DNA of 64,000 bases from Eubacteriales bacterium. GTDB taxonomy: Bacteria; Bacillota; Clostridia; Christensenellales; Aristaeellaceae. The DNA lies in NCBI GenBank assembly GCA_028693055.1, contig JAQUWD010000002.1, forward strand, positions 25,699-89,698. Reading direction: 5' to 3'. Shown in pieces: positions 25,972 through 33,573 of this stretch. The stretch's first letter is position 1. Every line of letters begins with the position of its first letter. A model generated the notes under the pieces. It was not told the origin of the DNA. It worked only from the letters and a program-made list of their open reading frames with translations, and ran no database searches. A program made the position numbers and the translations under genes.

Positions 25972-26032
25972 TTGCGGGTGGGAATTGGCAGGAATATTAC
26001 AGCCGCGGCGCGAGCGCTTTCCATCCATTAAA

Positions 26033-26051
26033 GAATGCCTATCAGGCATTC
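26033..26051. promoter_or_regulatory. Inverted repeat between divergent operons
   Basis: GAATGCCT ATC AGGCATTC, perfect 8-bp arms with a 3-nt centre, 21 bases upstream of the -35 box of the MATE gene. Without a T-run it is more likely an operator than a terminator. Confidence 0.45.
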
Positions 26052-26072
26052 CTTGCAATGAAAAGGAAGCAT

Positions 26073-26101
26073 TAGACAGGTGCGTCTCATTGGTTTATAC
26101 T
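26073..26101 (+). promoter_or_regulatory. Sigma-A promoter of the second MATE gene
   Basis: TAGACA (26073-26078), 17-bp spacer, TATACT (26096-26101), followed by RBS GGAGGA and ATG 26134. Confidence 0.75.
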
Positions 26102-26133
26102 ATCGCCAGTACTCGAAAGAATGGAGGAAAGCC

Positions 26134-27498
26134 ATGAAACGGCAAGGACAAGAGTTGCCGAAGCAGTACCTGTTTACCAACCAAATGCTGCTTGCGTTAA
26201 TTCTACCAATCATTTTGGAGCAAACCGTGAATTTAACGGTAGGCTTGATGGATTCCATCATGGTGGCGGCGGTGGGAGAGGCGGCGGTATCCGGCGTTTC
26301 GCTGATTGACACCATTTATACTCTTCTTTTGAATTTGTTTTCGGCATTGGCTACAGGCGGCGCGGTCATCGCGGGGCAGTATCTGGGGCAGAAGAATGAA
26401 GCAAAAGCCAAGCAAGCGTCTACGGAGCTGGTATGGACGATGCTGGCCGCTTCCGCCCTGATGACGCTGCTGATGTACCTTGGCAAGGGCTTTCTTCTCC
26501 ATGTGGTCTTCGGCCAAATCGAGGCGGACGTTTACCGTAATGCGGAGACCTATCTGATGATCGTCAATCTATCCATTCCCTTTATGGGCATGTATAACGG
26601 CGCGGCGGCTATCTTGCGCACCCGGGGCGACTCCGGCGCGGTTTTGAAGGTATCGGCGCTCATGGGGGCAATCAATCTGGTGGGCAACTCCATCGGGGTC
26701 TATGCGCTCCACGCAGGCATTGCCGGGGTGGCGGTTCCCACGCTGATCGCACGTGCCTTTGGAGGCATAGCCGCCGTAGCGGTGCTTTTGAAGCCGGGGA
26801 AGCAGCTTTGCCTTGAAAAAACGTGGCGGCACCGCTTTGACGGCTCCATGGTTAAAAGCATCTTAAAAATCGGCGTGCCCAACGGGTTAGAAAACGGTAT
26901 TTTTCAGCTTGGCAAAATTGTGCTGCTCAGTCTGATCGCATCCTTCGGTACCGGGGCGATTGCCGCCAATTCCGTTACGCTGACCTTGGCGGGCATTGAG
27001 GTCATCCCCGGCCTTGCCATGCAGCTGGCCATGACCACGGTGATTTCCCGCTGCGTCGGCGCGGGCGATTATCAACAGGCGCGTCACTACACCCGCAAGC
27101 TGATGGGCGTCGCCTATCTGGCGATCATGGCGCTGGACGCGGCGATCTGGTTTGCGCTGCCTTGGATTCTGTCCATTTATCAGCTCACGGAGCAAACAGC
27201 CGCCGTTACTACCCAGCTGGTGCTGTGCCATACGCTGGGCGCGGTGATGATCTGGCCGTTGTCCTTCGTGCTGCCCGCCACCTTCCGCGCCGCAGGAGAC
27301 GTAAAGAGCCCGATGATTGCCTCCATCCTTTCCATGGTCATCGTCCGGGTGGGCGGCGGCTACTGGCTGGCGCAGGTCTGCGGCCTTGGGGTGCTAGGCA
27401 CTTGGCTTTCCATGGTGGGCGATTGGGCGGTGCGTTCAGCCGTTTTCTGCATCCGCTATCACAGCGGCAAATGGACGCGCTATCGGGCGCTTGAATAA
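26134..27498 (+). CDS. MATE family efflux transporter
   Basis: ATG 26134 follows GGAGGA; the track's 26080 start would overlap the promoter. 454 residues with about twelve hydrophobic helices. Family landmarks: PIILEQTVNLTVGLMDSIMV in helix 1, ALATGGAVIAGQYLGQKNEAKA, and MYNGAAAILRTRGDSGAVLKV in the first half, mirrored by GAIAANSVTLTLAGIEVIPGL and PATFRAAGDVKSPM in the second. MATE exporters expel cationic drugs or metabolites using ion gradients. Transcribed alone, divergently from the nucleotide-sugar operon; substrate unknown. Confidence 0.94.
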   Translation: MKRQGQELPKQYLFTNQMLLALILPIILEQTVNLTVGLMDSIMVAAVGEAAVSGVSLIDTIYTLLLNLFSALATGGAVIAGQYLGQKNEAKAKQASTELVWTMLAASALMTLLMYLGKGFLLHVVFGQIEADVYRNAETYLMIVNLSIPFMGMYNGAAAILRTRGDSGAVLKVSALMGAINLVGNSIGVYALHAGIAGVAVPTLIARAFGGIAAVAVLLKPGKQLCLEKTWRHRFDGSMVKSILKIGVPNGLENGIFQLGKIVLLSLIASFGTGAIAANSVTLTLAGIEVIPGLAMQLAMTTVISRCVGAGDYQQARHYTRKLMGVAYLAIMALDAAIWFALPWILSIYQLTEQTAAVTTQLVLCHTLGAVMIWPLSFVLPATFRAAGDVKSPMIASILSMVIVRVGGGYWLAQVCGLGVLGTWLSMVGDWAVRSAVFCIRYHSGKWTRYRALE

Positions 27499-27504
27499 AC
27501 AAAA

Positions 27505-27543
27505 GGACGCGTCCAACCGCTTACATTGCCGTTGGATGCGTCC
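27505..27543. terminator. Bidirectional hairpin terminator
   Basis: GGACGCGTCCAAC pairs with GTTGGATGCGTCC (one mismatch) between the convergent MATE and small lipoprotein genes. A short A-run precedes it, giving a U-run for the minus strand. Confidence 0.65.
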
Positions 27544-27562
27544 CATGGGCATATTCTTTTCA

Positions 27563-27787
27563 TTACCCGTTTAATCCGGGCGCCGCCTGATTTTCAGTTT
27601 GATTCTCCGTTTGGTTTACGGTCGGCTCGTTCTGCGGGGCTACGTCGGTGGCGTTTGGCTGCGCTGTTTCCGTCGCGGCGGTTGGGTTAGCGGAGGCGGG
27701 CCATGGATCGGCGTCCGTGTGACATGCGGTTAAAAGCAGAGCGCTGACAAGGCACAGTACCAGCAGCGCTGTCTTTGTTCCTTTCAT
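27563..27787 (-). CDS. Small Asn/Thr/Pro-rich lipoprotein
   Basis: The real gene is the last 74 codons of the track ORF: ATG 27787 has GGGGGG upstream and opens a signal peptide MKGTKTALLVLCLVSALLL with lipobox LLLTAC. The mature part (about 54 residues) is low-complexity, with NQTENQTENQ repeats, no recognisable domain. It is probably a surface-exposed lipoprotein of unknown function. It is divergent from ppa and convergent with the MATE gene. Confidence 0.7.
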   Translation of the reverse strand: MKGTKTALLVLCLVSALLLTACHTDADPWPASANPTAATETAQPNATDVAPQNEPTVNQTENQTENQAAPGLNG

Positions 27788-27851
27788 GGTAAAGAATCCC
27801 CCCTTGTCTTTATTCCCTTGGCTAGTATACCACAAAATGGAACGATCAGGC

Positions 27852-27880
27852 TTTACAAATACTGTCACGCTTGTTACAAT
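27852..27880 (+). promoter_or_regulatory. Sigma-A promoter of ppa
   Basis: TTTACA (27852-27857), 17-bp spacer, TACAAT (27875-27880) preceded by TG (extended -10). Confidence 0.75.
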
Positions 27881-27916
27881 CACAATGGAAGAAGGATGAA
27901 ACAAGGAGTGAGTGTA

Positions 27917-28450
27917 ATGAGCAATATCTGGCATGATATCGCCCCGTCCCGCATCACCTGCGAGGATTTTATCGCTGTAATCGAAATCGAAAAGGGCAGC
28001 AAAAAGAAATACGAGCTGGACAAGGAAACCGGCCATCTGATTCTGGACAGGATCCTGTATACCTCCACCCATTACCCAGCCAACTACGGCTTGATTCCCC
28101 GCACCTATGCCGACGATAACGATCCGCTGGATGTGCTGCTGGTATGCAGCGAGGTGATCCAGCCCTTAAGCTTGGTGCGCTGCTATCCCATCGGCGTGAT
28201 TACCATGCTGGACCAGGGGCGGCTGGACGAAAAGATCATCGCCATTCCGTTCCAAGACCCCACCTACAATACCTTTAAGGATATCGCCGATCTGCCCAGC
28301 CACATTTTTTCGGAAATGAGCCATTTTTTTAGCGTATATAAGAGCTTGGAGGGGAAGGAAACCGTAGTAGACGAGCTGCGGGGCGCGGAGGAAGCAAAAA
28401 GCGTGATCCAAAAATGTCTGGATGCGTATATCGAAAAGTTTTGCCGCTGA
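27917..28450 (+). CDS. ppa: Inorganic pyrophosphatase (class I)
   Basis: ATG 27917 has AAGGAG 8-9 bases upstream; the track start 27818 precedes the promoter. 177 residues, usual for bacterial class I enzymes. Signature residues: EIEKGSKKKYELDKETG, YPANYGLIPRTYADDNDPLDVLL (metal-binding Asp cluster) and the downstream DEKIIAIPFQDP and FFSVYKSLEGKE. It hydrolyses PPi in the cytoplasm, drawing biosynthetic reactions forward. Monocistronic, directly before pgi. Confidence 0.97.
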   Translation: MSNIWHDIAPSRITCEDFIAVIEIEKGSKKKYELDKETGHLILDRILYTSTHYPANYGLIPRTYADDNDPLDVLLVCSEVIQPLSLVRCYPIGVITMLDQGRLDEKIIAIPFQDPTYNTFKDIADLPSHIFSEMSHFFSVYKSLEGKETVVDELRGAEEAKSVIQKCLDAYIEKFCR

Positions 28451-28495
28451 CGGCACCGTCCATTTGTGAAAATGGTATTCAATCTGCCCCAATTA

Positions 28496-28504
28496 TGGTA
28501 TACT
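28496..28504 (+). promoter_or_regulatory. Extended -10 promoter of pgi
   Basis: TGGTATACT, an extended -10 box, 38 bases before the pgi ATG. No convincing -35 box. Confidence 0.6.
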
Positions 28505-28542
28505 ACCCGTGGCATTTTACATTGGAAAGGGATGGAACGCAT

Positions 28543-29967
28543 ATGGCAAAGATTCTTCGCGAGCCCATTGTTTTGGATGTAAATCATATGATGAGCGACG
28601 TGATCGGCTTTCAATACGGTATTGACGCGGATCATGTGGACGGCATGAGCCAAGCGGCCAAAATGGCGCAGCAGAGCGTGGAAAAGAACCGCGGCACCGG
28701 CTGGCTGGGCTGGACGGAGCTGCCCTATAATCAGGAGGAAATCGTAGCGCATATCGAGGCGGTAGCCGCCAACGTGCGTAAGAAATTCGACGCGTTCGTG
28801 GTGCTGGGCATCGGCGGCAGCGCCCTTGGGCCTATCGCCATTCAGCAGGCGCTGAATCATCTGCATTATAACGAGCTTCCCGCCGAAAAGCGTGGCGGCC
28901 CTCGGCTGTATGTGGAGGACAACATCGACCCTGAGCGCATGGCCGCGCTGCTAGACGTGATTGACGTAAAGCATACCTGCTTTAACATTATCACTAAATC
29001 CGGCGCAACCGCCGAGACCATGAGCCAGTATCTGATCATCTCGGAGCTACTGAAGAAGGAAGTGGGCGATGGCTGGAACGAGCACATCATCGCCACCACC
29101 GACAAGGAAAAGGGCAACCTGATCAAGCTGGCTAAAGAGAACAGCTTTGAGCTGTTCCATATTCCCGCTAGCGTGGGTGGACGTTTCAGCGAGCTAAGCC
29201 CCGTGGGTCTGCTTCCCGCAGCGGTATGCGGCGTCGATATCCGCGCCATGCTGGAAGGCGCCGCCGCCATGGACCTGCGCTGCAAGACGGCGGACGTATG
29301 GAAGAATCCCGCTCTTTTAGAGGCGGTGCTTCAATACATCGCCATGCAGGAGATGGAGACCAACGTACAGGTGGTCATGCCCTATGCGGACAGCCTGAAA
29401 TACATGGCGGACTGGTTCTGCCAGCTTTGGGCTGAATCTCTGGGCAAAAATGTAACCCGTAAGGGTATGGCAGTCAACGTAGGCCAAACCCCCACCAAGG
29501 CGCTGGGCGTCACCGACCAGCACAGCCAGCTACAGCTATACACGGAAGGCCCCTATGATAAGGTAATCACCTTCCTAAAGGTTGGCCGCTTCCGCACGGA
29601 AACCGCTATCGCCCACGGCTGCGCCGAGTTCCCCGATGTGGCGTTCTTGGGCGGCAAGACCCTGAACGCCTTGATCGACGCGGAGCGCACCGGCACCGAG
29701 TACGCCCTGTTCCGCTCCGGCCGCATGAGCCAGACCATTGTGCTGCCTGAGGTGAACGCCTACACCATCGGTCAGTTGCTATTTTTCTTTGAGATGGCTA
29801 CCGCCTATGCGGGCGAGCTATTGGACATCGACGCGTTCAATCAGCCCGGCGTAGAGGAGAGCAAAATTGCCAGCTACGCGGTGTTGGGAAACACGGCGGA
29901 GAAGTACGCCAAAAAGGCTGCTGAGATGAAGGGTCGTCCTGCCGGTCGTACGGAATACACCCTGTAA
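28543..29967 (+). CDS. pgi: Glucose-6-phosphate isomerase
   Basis: The in-frame ATG 28543 lies downstream of the -10 box and is preferred to the track's 28414, which runs into ppa. 474 residues. Motifs: VVLGIGGSALGPIAIQQAL (phosphate/sugar-binding), NIITKSGATAETMSQYLI, GGRFSELSPVGLLPAAVCG (catalytic Glu region), and QLQLYTEGPYDKVITFL with the C-terminal EVNAYTIGQLLFFFEMATAY. It interconverts glucose 6-phosphate and fructose 6-phosphate. A strong terminator follows. Confidence 0.97.
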   Translation: MAKILREPIVLDVNHMMSDVIGFQYGIDADHVDGMSQAAKMAQQSVEKNRGTGWLGWTELPYNQEEIVAHIEAVAANVRKKFDAFVVLGIGGSALGPIAIQQALNHLHYNELPAEKRGGPRLYVEDNIDPERMAALLDVIDVKHTCFNIITKSGATAETMSQYLIISELLKKEVGDGWNEHIIATTDKEKGNLIKLAKENSFELFHIPASVGGRFSELSPVGLLPAAVCGVDIRAMLEGAAAMDLRCKTADVWKNPALLEAVLQYIAMQEMETNVQVVMPYADSLKYMADWFCQLWAESLGKNVTRKGMAVNVGQTPTKALGVTDQHSQLQLYTEGPYDKVITFLKVGRFRTETAIAHGCAEFPDVAFLGGKTLNALIDAERTGTEYALFRSGRMSQTIVLPEVNAYTIGQLLFFFEMATAYAGELLDIDAFNQPGVEESKIASYAVLGNTAEKYAKKAAEMKGRPAGRTEYTL

Positions 29968-29982
29968 ACATTAGTAAAACGG

Positions 29983-30030
29983 AAAATAAGCGGAAATGGT
30001 CAGCATGCCTGCCCTCCGCTTATTTTTTGT
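29983..30030 (+). terminator. Rho-independent terminator of pgi
   Basis: AAAATAAGCGGA pairs with TCCGCTTATTTT (12-bp perfect arms, 20-nt interval) and is followed by T-residues. Confidence 0.9.
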
Positions 30031-30059
30031 TTGACATATCTGGAAGAAATTGTTAGACT
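30031..30059 (+). promoter_or_regulatory. Possible promoter of the AlbA_2-like gene
   Basis: TTGACA (30031-30036), 17-bp spacer and TAGACT (30054-30059) with a TG before it. It coincides with the TTG that the ORF track uses as a start, so both cannot be right. Confidence 0.5.
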
Positions 30060-30090
30060 ATGGGAAGCAAAAAGAGGAGCGTTACAGAGC

Positions 30091-31035
30091 ATGACCATGG
30101 TTCTGGCAATGGACCATCGCAGGGACTGGCTGCCCTGTGCGGCGGCAATGCTGAACGGCGATGGCGGTCAAATTTATCTTCTGCTTCCCGGCCAAACCAC
30201 CGAGCAGCAATTGTTTGCGTTCCGAAAATTGCGGGACTGTTTTTCTTTGGATATGATCCCCAACCCCCTGACGGAAAGCAGCGGCGTAATCACAGAGCAT
30301 GACGGCTGCCCGGCAATCCGCATCGAGCTGTTATCGGGTCGAGAGAAGCCCTATTTCATAAACCGCGCAGGGGAAAAGCGAAGCGTATGGCTTTGGAAAA
30401 TGGGTCTGCTCACGATCGCAAAGCCTGATGAGCTGCGGGCATTGATCCGTCAAGCGGACGGCCTTGTTTATGAAAGTCAACGGTCGTGCAATCAGGACCT
30501 CACCTTTGACGAATTGAAGAAAGCCTTCCTACGCATCAACAAGCCCCTTGGGATCCCTCAGCAGCTGACCATGGGCATGATCAACCGGAACGGTTTGTAT
30601 ACAAACTTAGCGTTGATCTTATCGGATCAGCAGCTTTTTCGGGTAAAGCTATGCTGGGTCGAAGGCACAGCCCGCGTCGGAAGGCTGCTAGCCGCGTCGG
30701 AGCTGGAAACCGGCTGGGTTTCCATGAGAGCCGCCATTGACGCGCAGGTAGAAAAGCTGGGGCGCGCCCGGGGGAAACGCAAAAATGCAGCTCAAGGCAG
30801 CCCATTCGATTTTCCCCCAAGAATGGTAAGAGAAACGCTGCTGCTACTGCCAAGGCTCATGAATTTCGAATCCCAAGAATGTATTGTTCTGCGTTTCTAT
30901 GACGACCGCATGGAGCTGTGCATACCCGGCGGATTCATGCGTGGACATGCCTACACAGCATTGCGGCAGGGCGAAGCCTTCTGCCGCAATCCCCGGCTGT
31001 GCGAGTTCATGGGCGAAATCCACAAGGGCTGCTGA
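30091..31035 (+). pseudogene. AlbA_2/Schlafen-like regulator, N-terminal part, ended by in-frame TGA
   Basis: ATG 30091 has a GAGGAG box; TTG 30031 (track start, 334 residues) would add a segment with an E-KR pattern that fits the AlbA_2 domain, so the true start is uncertain. Recognisable pieces are LNGDGGQIYLLLPG (nucleotide-binding-like strand of AlbA_2 domains) and GLYTNLALILSDQQLFRVKL plus RMELCIPGGF, the linker and ATPase-like region of the Schlafen/AlbA_2 transcriptional regulator family. The frame stops at TGA 31033-31035, exactly where relatives continue into a C-terminal helix-turn-helix, which is found in the same frame just beyond the stop. It is probably a nonsense mutation. Confidence 0.65.
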
Positions 31036-31509
31036 ATAAGCATAAACTTGAAGGAGCTTTCTGCCTATTACCAAGGCTTGCCCCGGCTGACCAAGATCGA
31101 GTACAATGAAACAGCCTTTCGGATAACGATACCCAGTATTAACCTACGCAAAGAAAGAAGGGTCAATGCGCAATATGGTTTCTGCGCCAGCCGGATGCTG
31201 AACCTGATGGAGGAGCGAAGCGGGCTGACCAAAGAGGAAGCGGCTCCGCTGTTGGGTATGACCGCTCGGCAGGCCTCCTTTTTGCTCAACCGCATGGTTC
31301 GGGAAGGCTTACTGATTTTTTTTGGCGGCGTCTATCGCCTTGGCGACATTGTATACAACCCCAGTCGGTGCGATCCTGCGGAGGTTCGGCTGGCAAACCT
31401 TCCCGTGCCAGCCTTTGATGAGCTGGAAACACAGAGCGTTGAATGCGAGCGGGTAAAACTACAGACTACTCAAGAAAACGAATGGAGCGTTGAAAATGGA
31501 ATATCGTGA
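31036..31509 (+). pseudogene. C-terminal remainder of the AlbA_2-like regulator (winged-helix part)
   Basis: This is the same reading frame as the preceding fragment, beginning right after its TGA (track start is TTG 31048). There is no ribosome binding site. Residues LSAYYQGLPRLTKIEYNE and AFRITIPSIN match the end of the ATPase-like region of the family, and then LTKEEAAPLLGMTARQASFLLNRMVREG is a winged-helix DNA-binding motif, followed by IFFGGVYRLGDI. Joined to the first part the product would be about 470 residues, the usual length. Its end overlaps the aldo/keto reductase start by 14 bp. Whether a separate DNA-binding polypeptide is made is unknown. Confidence 0.6.
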
Positions 31510-32635
31510 AATCGGAAAAACCGGGAAAAAGAGCAGCGTCATCGGAATGGGCTGCGAGCATCTGGACGGCAAACCCTACGAGCAAGTGAAGGAAACCATC
31601 GACGCTGCCATCGAAAACGGCGTGAATCTATTTGACGTCTTTATGCCCGGCAACGAGGTACGGCAGAATATCGCTAAGGCGCTTGGACAGCGCCGCAGCG
31701 AGGTGATGCTACAGGGACATATCGGTTCTACCGACCTTCGCCAGCAGTACGATATTAGCCGGGATCTGCCTACGGTGAAGAAATACTTTGAAAATTTGCT
31801 CCGTCTGTTCGGATACATCGATTTTGGCATGATGTTCTTTATTGATTCCGAGGAGGATTATCAGGGCGTTTTTGAAACGGGCTTTGTCGATTATATTCAA
31901 AAGCTAAAGCAGCAGGGGGATATCAGACATATCGGCTTTAGCTCACATAACCCCATCATGGCAGAGCGGGTGGTAAAAACCGGAGTGCCGGAGATGATGA
32001 TGTTCAGCATCAATCTAGCGTTTGATCTCTACCCGGCGGACGCTCATGTGCTGGACGAGCTGGGGCAGGGGCTGAACAAGAATGCGTTTTGCGGGCTCGA
32101 TCCCAAACGCGCCGCTTTGTATACGTTATGCGAGCAGCGAAACGTGGGCGTGACGGTAATGAAAACATTAGGCGCTGGCAAGTTGATTTCCGCCGAGCAC
32201 ACCCCCTTTGACAAGCCCCTGACTGTTCCCCAATGCATCCATTACGCCCTTACGCGCCCCGCCGTTGCCAGCGTCATGATCGGCTGCCAGTCCCGCAAGC
32301 AGGTAGAGGACGCAGTACAGTACCTAAGCGCCAGCGCCGAGGAACGGGATTACACCCACGTCATGACTACGCTTCGCAACGATTTTAAAGGCAATTGCGT
32401 CTACTGCAGCCACTGCCAGCCCTGCCCAGCGGGAATCGATATCGCTACGGTGAATAAGTATCTGGACATCGCCCGTCTCGACCGTCAAAACATCTCGCCC
32501 TCTGTGCGCTCTCACTACGCTGGATTATCTCACGGCGGCGACGACTGCATTGCCTGCGGCAGCTGTGAGAAGCGCTGCCCCTTCGGCGTTTCCATTATCA
32601 AAAATATGGCGGAAGCCGCAGCACTGTTCCAATAA
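31496..32635 (+). CDS. Aldo/keto reductase with C-terminal 4Fe-4S ferredoxin domain
   Basis: ATG 31496 with GGAG 8 bases upstream is chosen over the track's TTG 31490; 379 residues. The N-terminal TIM-barrel shows REIGKTGKKSSVIGMGCEHL, FDVFMPGNEVRQNIAKAL and IGFSSHNPIMAERVVKTG. After it, CVYCSHCQPCPAGIDI and CIACGSCEKRCPFGVSI provide two cysteine clusters for iron-sulfur centres. This architecture is common in anaerobes, where electrons probably pass through the clusters to or from the barrel cofactor. Substrate unknown. It overlaps the broken regulator gene, which may have controlled it. Confidence 0.92.
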   Translation: MEYREIGKTGKKSSVIGMGCEHLDGKPYEQVKETIDAAIENGVNLFDVFMPGNEVRQNIAKALGQRRSEVMLQGHIGSTDLRQQYDISRDLPTVKKYFENLLRLFGYIDFGMMFFIDSEEDYQGVFETGFVDYIQKLKQQGDIRHIGFSSHNPIMAERVVKTGVPEMMMFSINLAFDLYPADAHVLDELGQGLNKNAFCGLDPKRAALYTLCEQRNVGVTVMKTLGAGKLISAEHTPFDKPLTVPQCIHYALTRPAVASVMIGCQSRKQVEDAVQYLSASAEERDYTHVMTTLRNDFKGNCVYCSHCQPCPAGIDIATVNKYLDIARLDRQNISPSVRSHYAGLSHGGDDCIACGSCEKRCPFGVSIIKNMAEAAALFQ

Positions 32636-32640
32636 TCGTT

Positions 32641-32685
32641 TTTTCCGAACGTTATCTATAGGAATTGCTGGTAATATTCGATATT
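32641..32685 (+). promoter_or_regulatory. PurBox-like inverted pair upstream of purR
   Basis: TTTTCCGAACGTT (32641-32653) fits 12 of 13 positions loosely to the Bacillus PurBox AWWWCCGAACWWT (core CCGAAC intact). A weaker inverted copy, AATATTCGATATT (32673-32685), keeps the conserved CGAA core. They are separated by 19 bp, slightly more than the 16-17 bp known in B. subtilis. Autoregulation of purR is the simplest reading. Confidence 0.6.
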
Positions 32686-32688
32686 TCA

Positions 32689-32697
32689 TGGTATACT
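32689..32697 (+). promoter_or_regulatory. Extended -10 promoter of purR
   Basis: TGGTATACT adjacent to the second PurBox-like site, 31 bases before the GTG start. Confidence 0.6.
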
Positions 32698-32728
32698 ATC
32701 CAGCGAAAGATAACGAGGAGGATGCCCT

Positions 32729-33559
32729 GTGGAACGGATTCGACGCAACGAACGCATGGCTGCGCTGACCAAATGGCTGACGGAGTCGCCTAATCATATT
32801 TATACCCTGTCCCATTTCTGCGATCAGTTTGGCGCAGCCAAATCCACCATGAGCGAGGATATCGACATCCTGCGCCATGTATTTGAAACGTTCGGAATGG
32901 GCAAACTGGAAACGGTTACCGGTGCGGCTGGCGGCGTACGCTACCGCCCCTGCCTGTCCGCCGACGCGACTATTGCCTTTGTGAGCGACCTGTGCAAGGA
33001 GCTGTCTACCACCACAAGGGTGCTTCCCGGCGGCTTCCTGTACCTGAGCGATATTTTAAGCCTGCACCATCTGGTCAGCAAAATGGGCATTATCATTGCC
33101 CAGCAATTCTACGATGCGGAGCCGGATTTTGTGCTTACCATGGAAACCAAGGGAATTCCTGTAGCGCTGATGACCTCCCAAGCCATGGGGCTGCCGCTGG
33201 TGATTGCCCGGCGCTCCAGTAAGGTTTATGAGGGCTCGGCGGTGAATATCAACTATGTTTCCGGCTCCTCCGGTCATATTGAAACCATGAGCCTCAGCCG
33301 CCGCGCCGTGGCCTCCGGCCAGCGGGCGCTTATTGTAGATGATTTCCTGAAGGCTGGCGGAACCGCTAAGGGCATGGTGGATCTGATGCATGAGTTTAAC
33401 GTGGAGGTGGTGGGCACCGCATTCGTCATGTCCACCGAAAAGCCTGTGGAGAAGCGTATTCACGGCGAGAAATCATTGATGATCATGGATGTGGACGGCG
33501 ATAATCCGGAAACCCTTTCCGTCCGTCCATCGGAATGGATATTGGAAATGAATCAATAA
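32729..33559 (+). CDS. purR: Purine operon repressor PurR (PRPP-binding type)
   Basis: 276 residues from GTG 32729, with GAGGAGG 7 bases upstream. An N-terminal winged helix (residues about 5-70: ERMAALTKWLTESPNH, GAAKSTMSEDIDIL) is followed by a phosphoribosyltransferase-like domain with the PRPP loop ALIVDDFLKAGGTAKGM, and VALMTSQAMGLPLVIAR upstream. In B. subtilis the PurR dimer binds paired PurBoxes and is released by PRPP. glmU-like gene follows by 15 bp, the same neighbourhood as purR-glmU in other Bacillota, though yabJ and spoVG are missing here. Confidence 0.95.
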   Translation: MERIRRNERMAALTKWLTESPNHIYTLSHFCDQFGAAKSTMSEDIDILRHVFETFGMGKLETVTGAAGGVRYRPCLSADATIAFVSDLCKELSTTTRVLPGGFLYLSDILSLHHLVSKMGIIIAQQFYDAEPDFVLTMETKGIPVALMTSQAMGLPLVIARRSSKVYEGSAVNINYVSGSSGHIETMSLSRRAVASGQRALIVDDFLKAGGTAKGMVDLMHEFNVEVVGTAFVMSTEKPVEKRIHGEKSLMIMDVDGDNPETLSVRPSEWILEMNQ

Positions 33560-33573
33560 AGGAGCAATGGGAT

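Noticed and set aside
30031-30036. TTG start of the AlbA_2-like gene
   Set aside because: It lies in the tail of the pgi terminator and coincides with a TTGACA box, without an RBS; ATG 30091 has GAGGAG. The upstream codons look partly family-like, so some doubt remains.
31033-31035. Selenocysteine at the TGA in the AlbA_2-like gene
   Set aside because: No SECIS-like hairpin was evident right after the codon, the family has no redox centre there, and a simple nonsense change explains it better.
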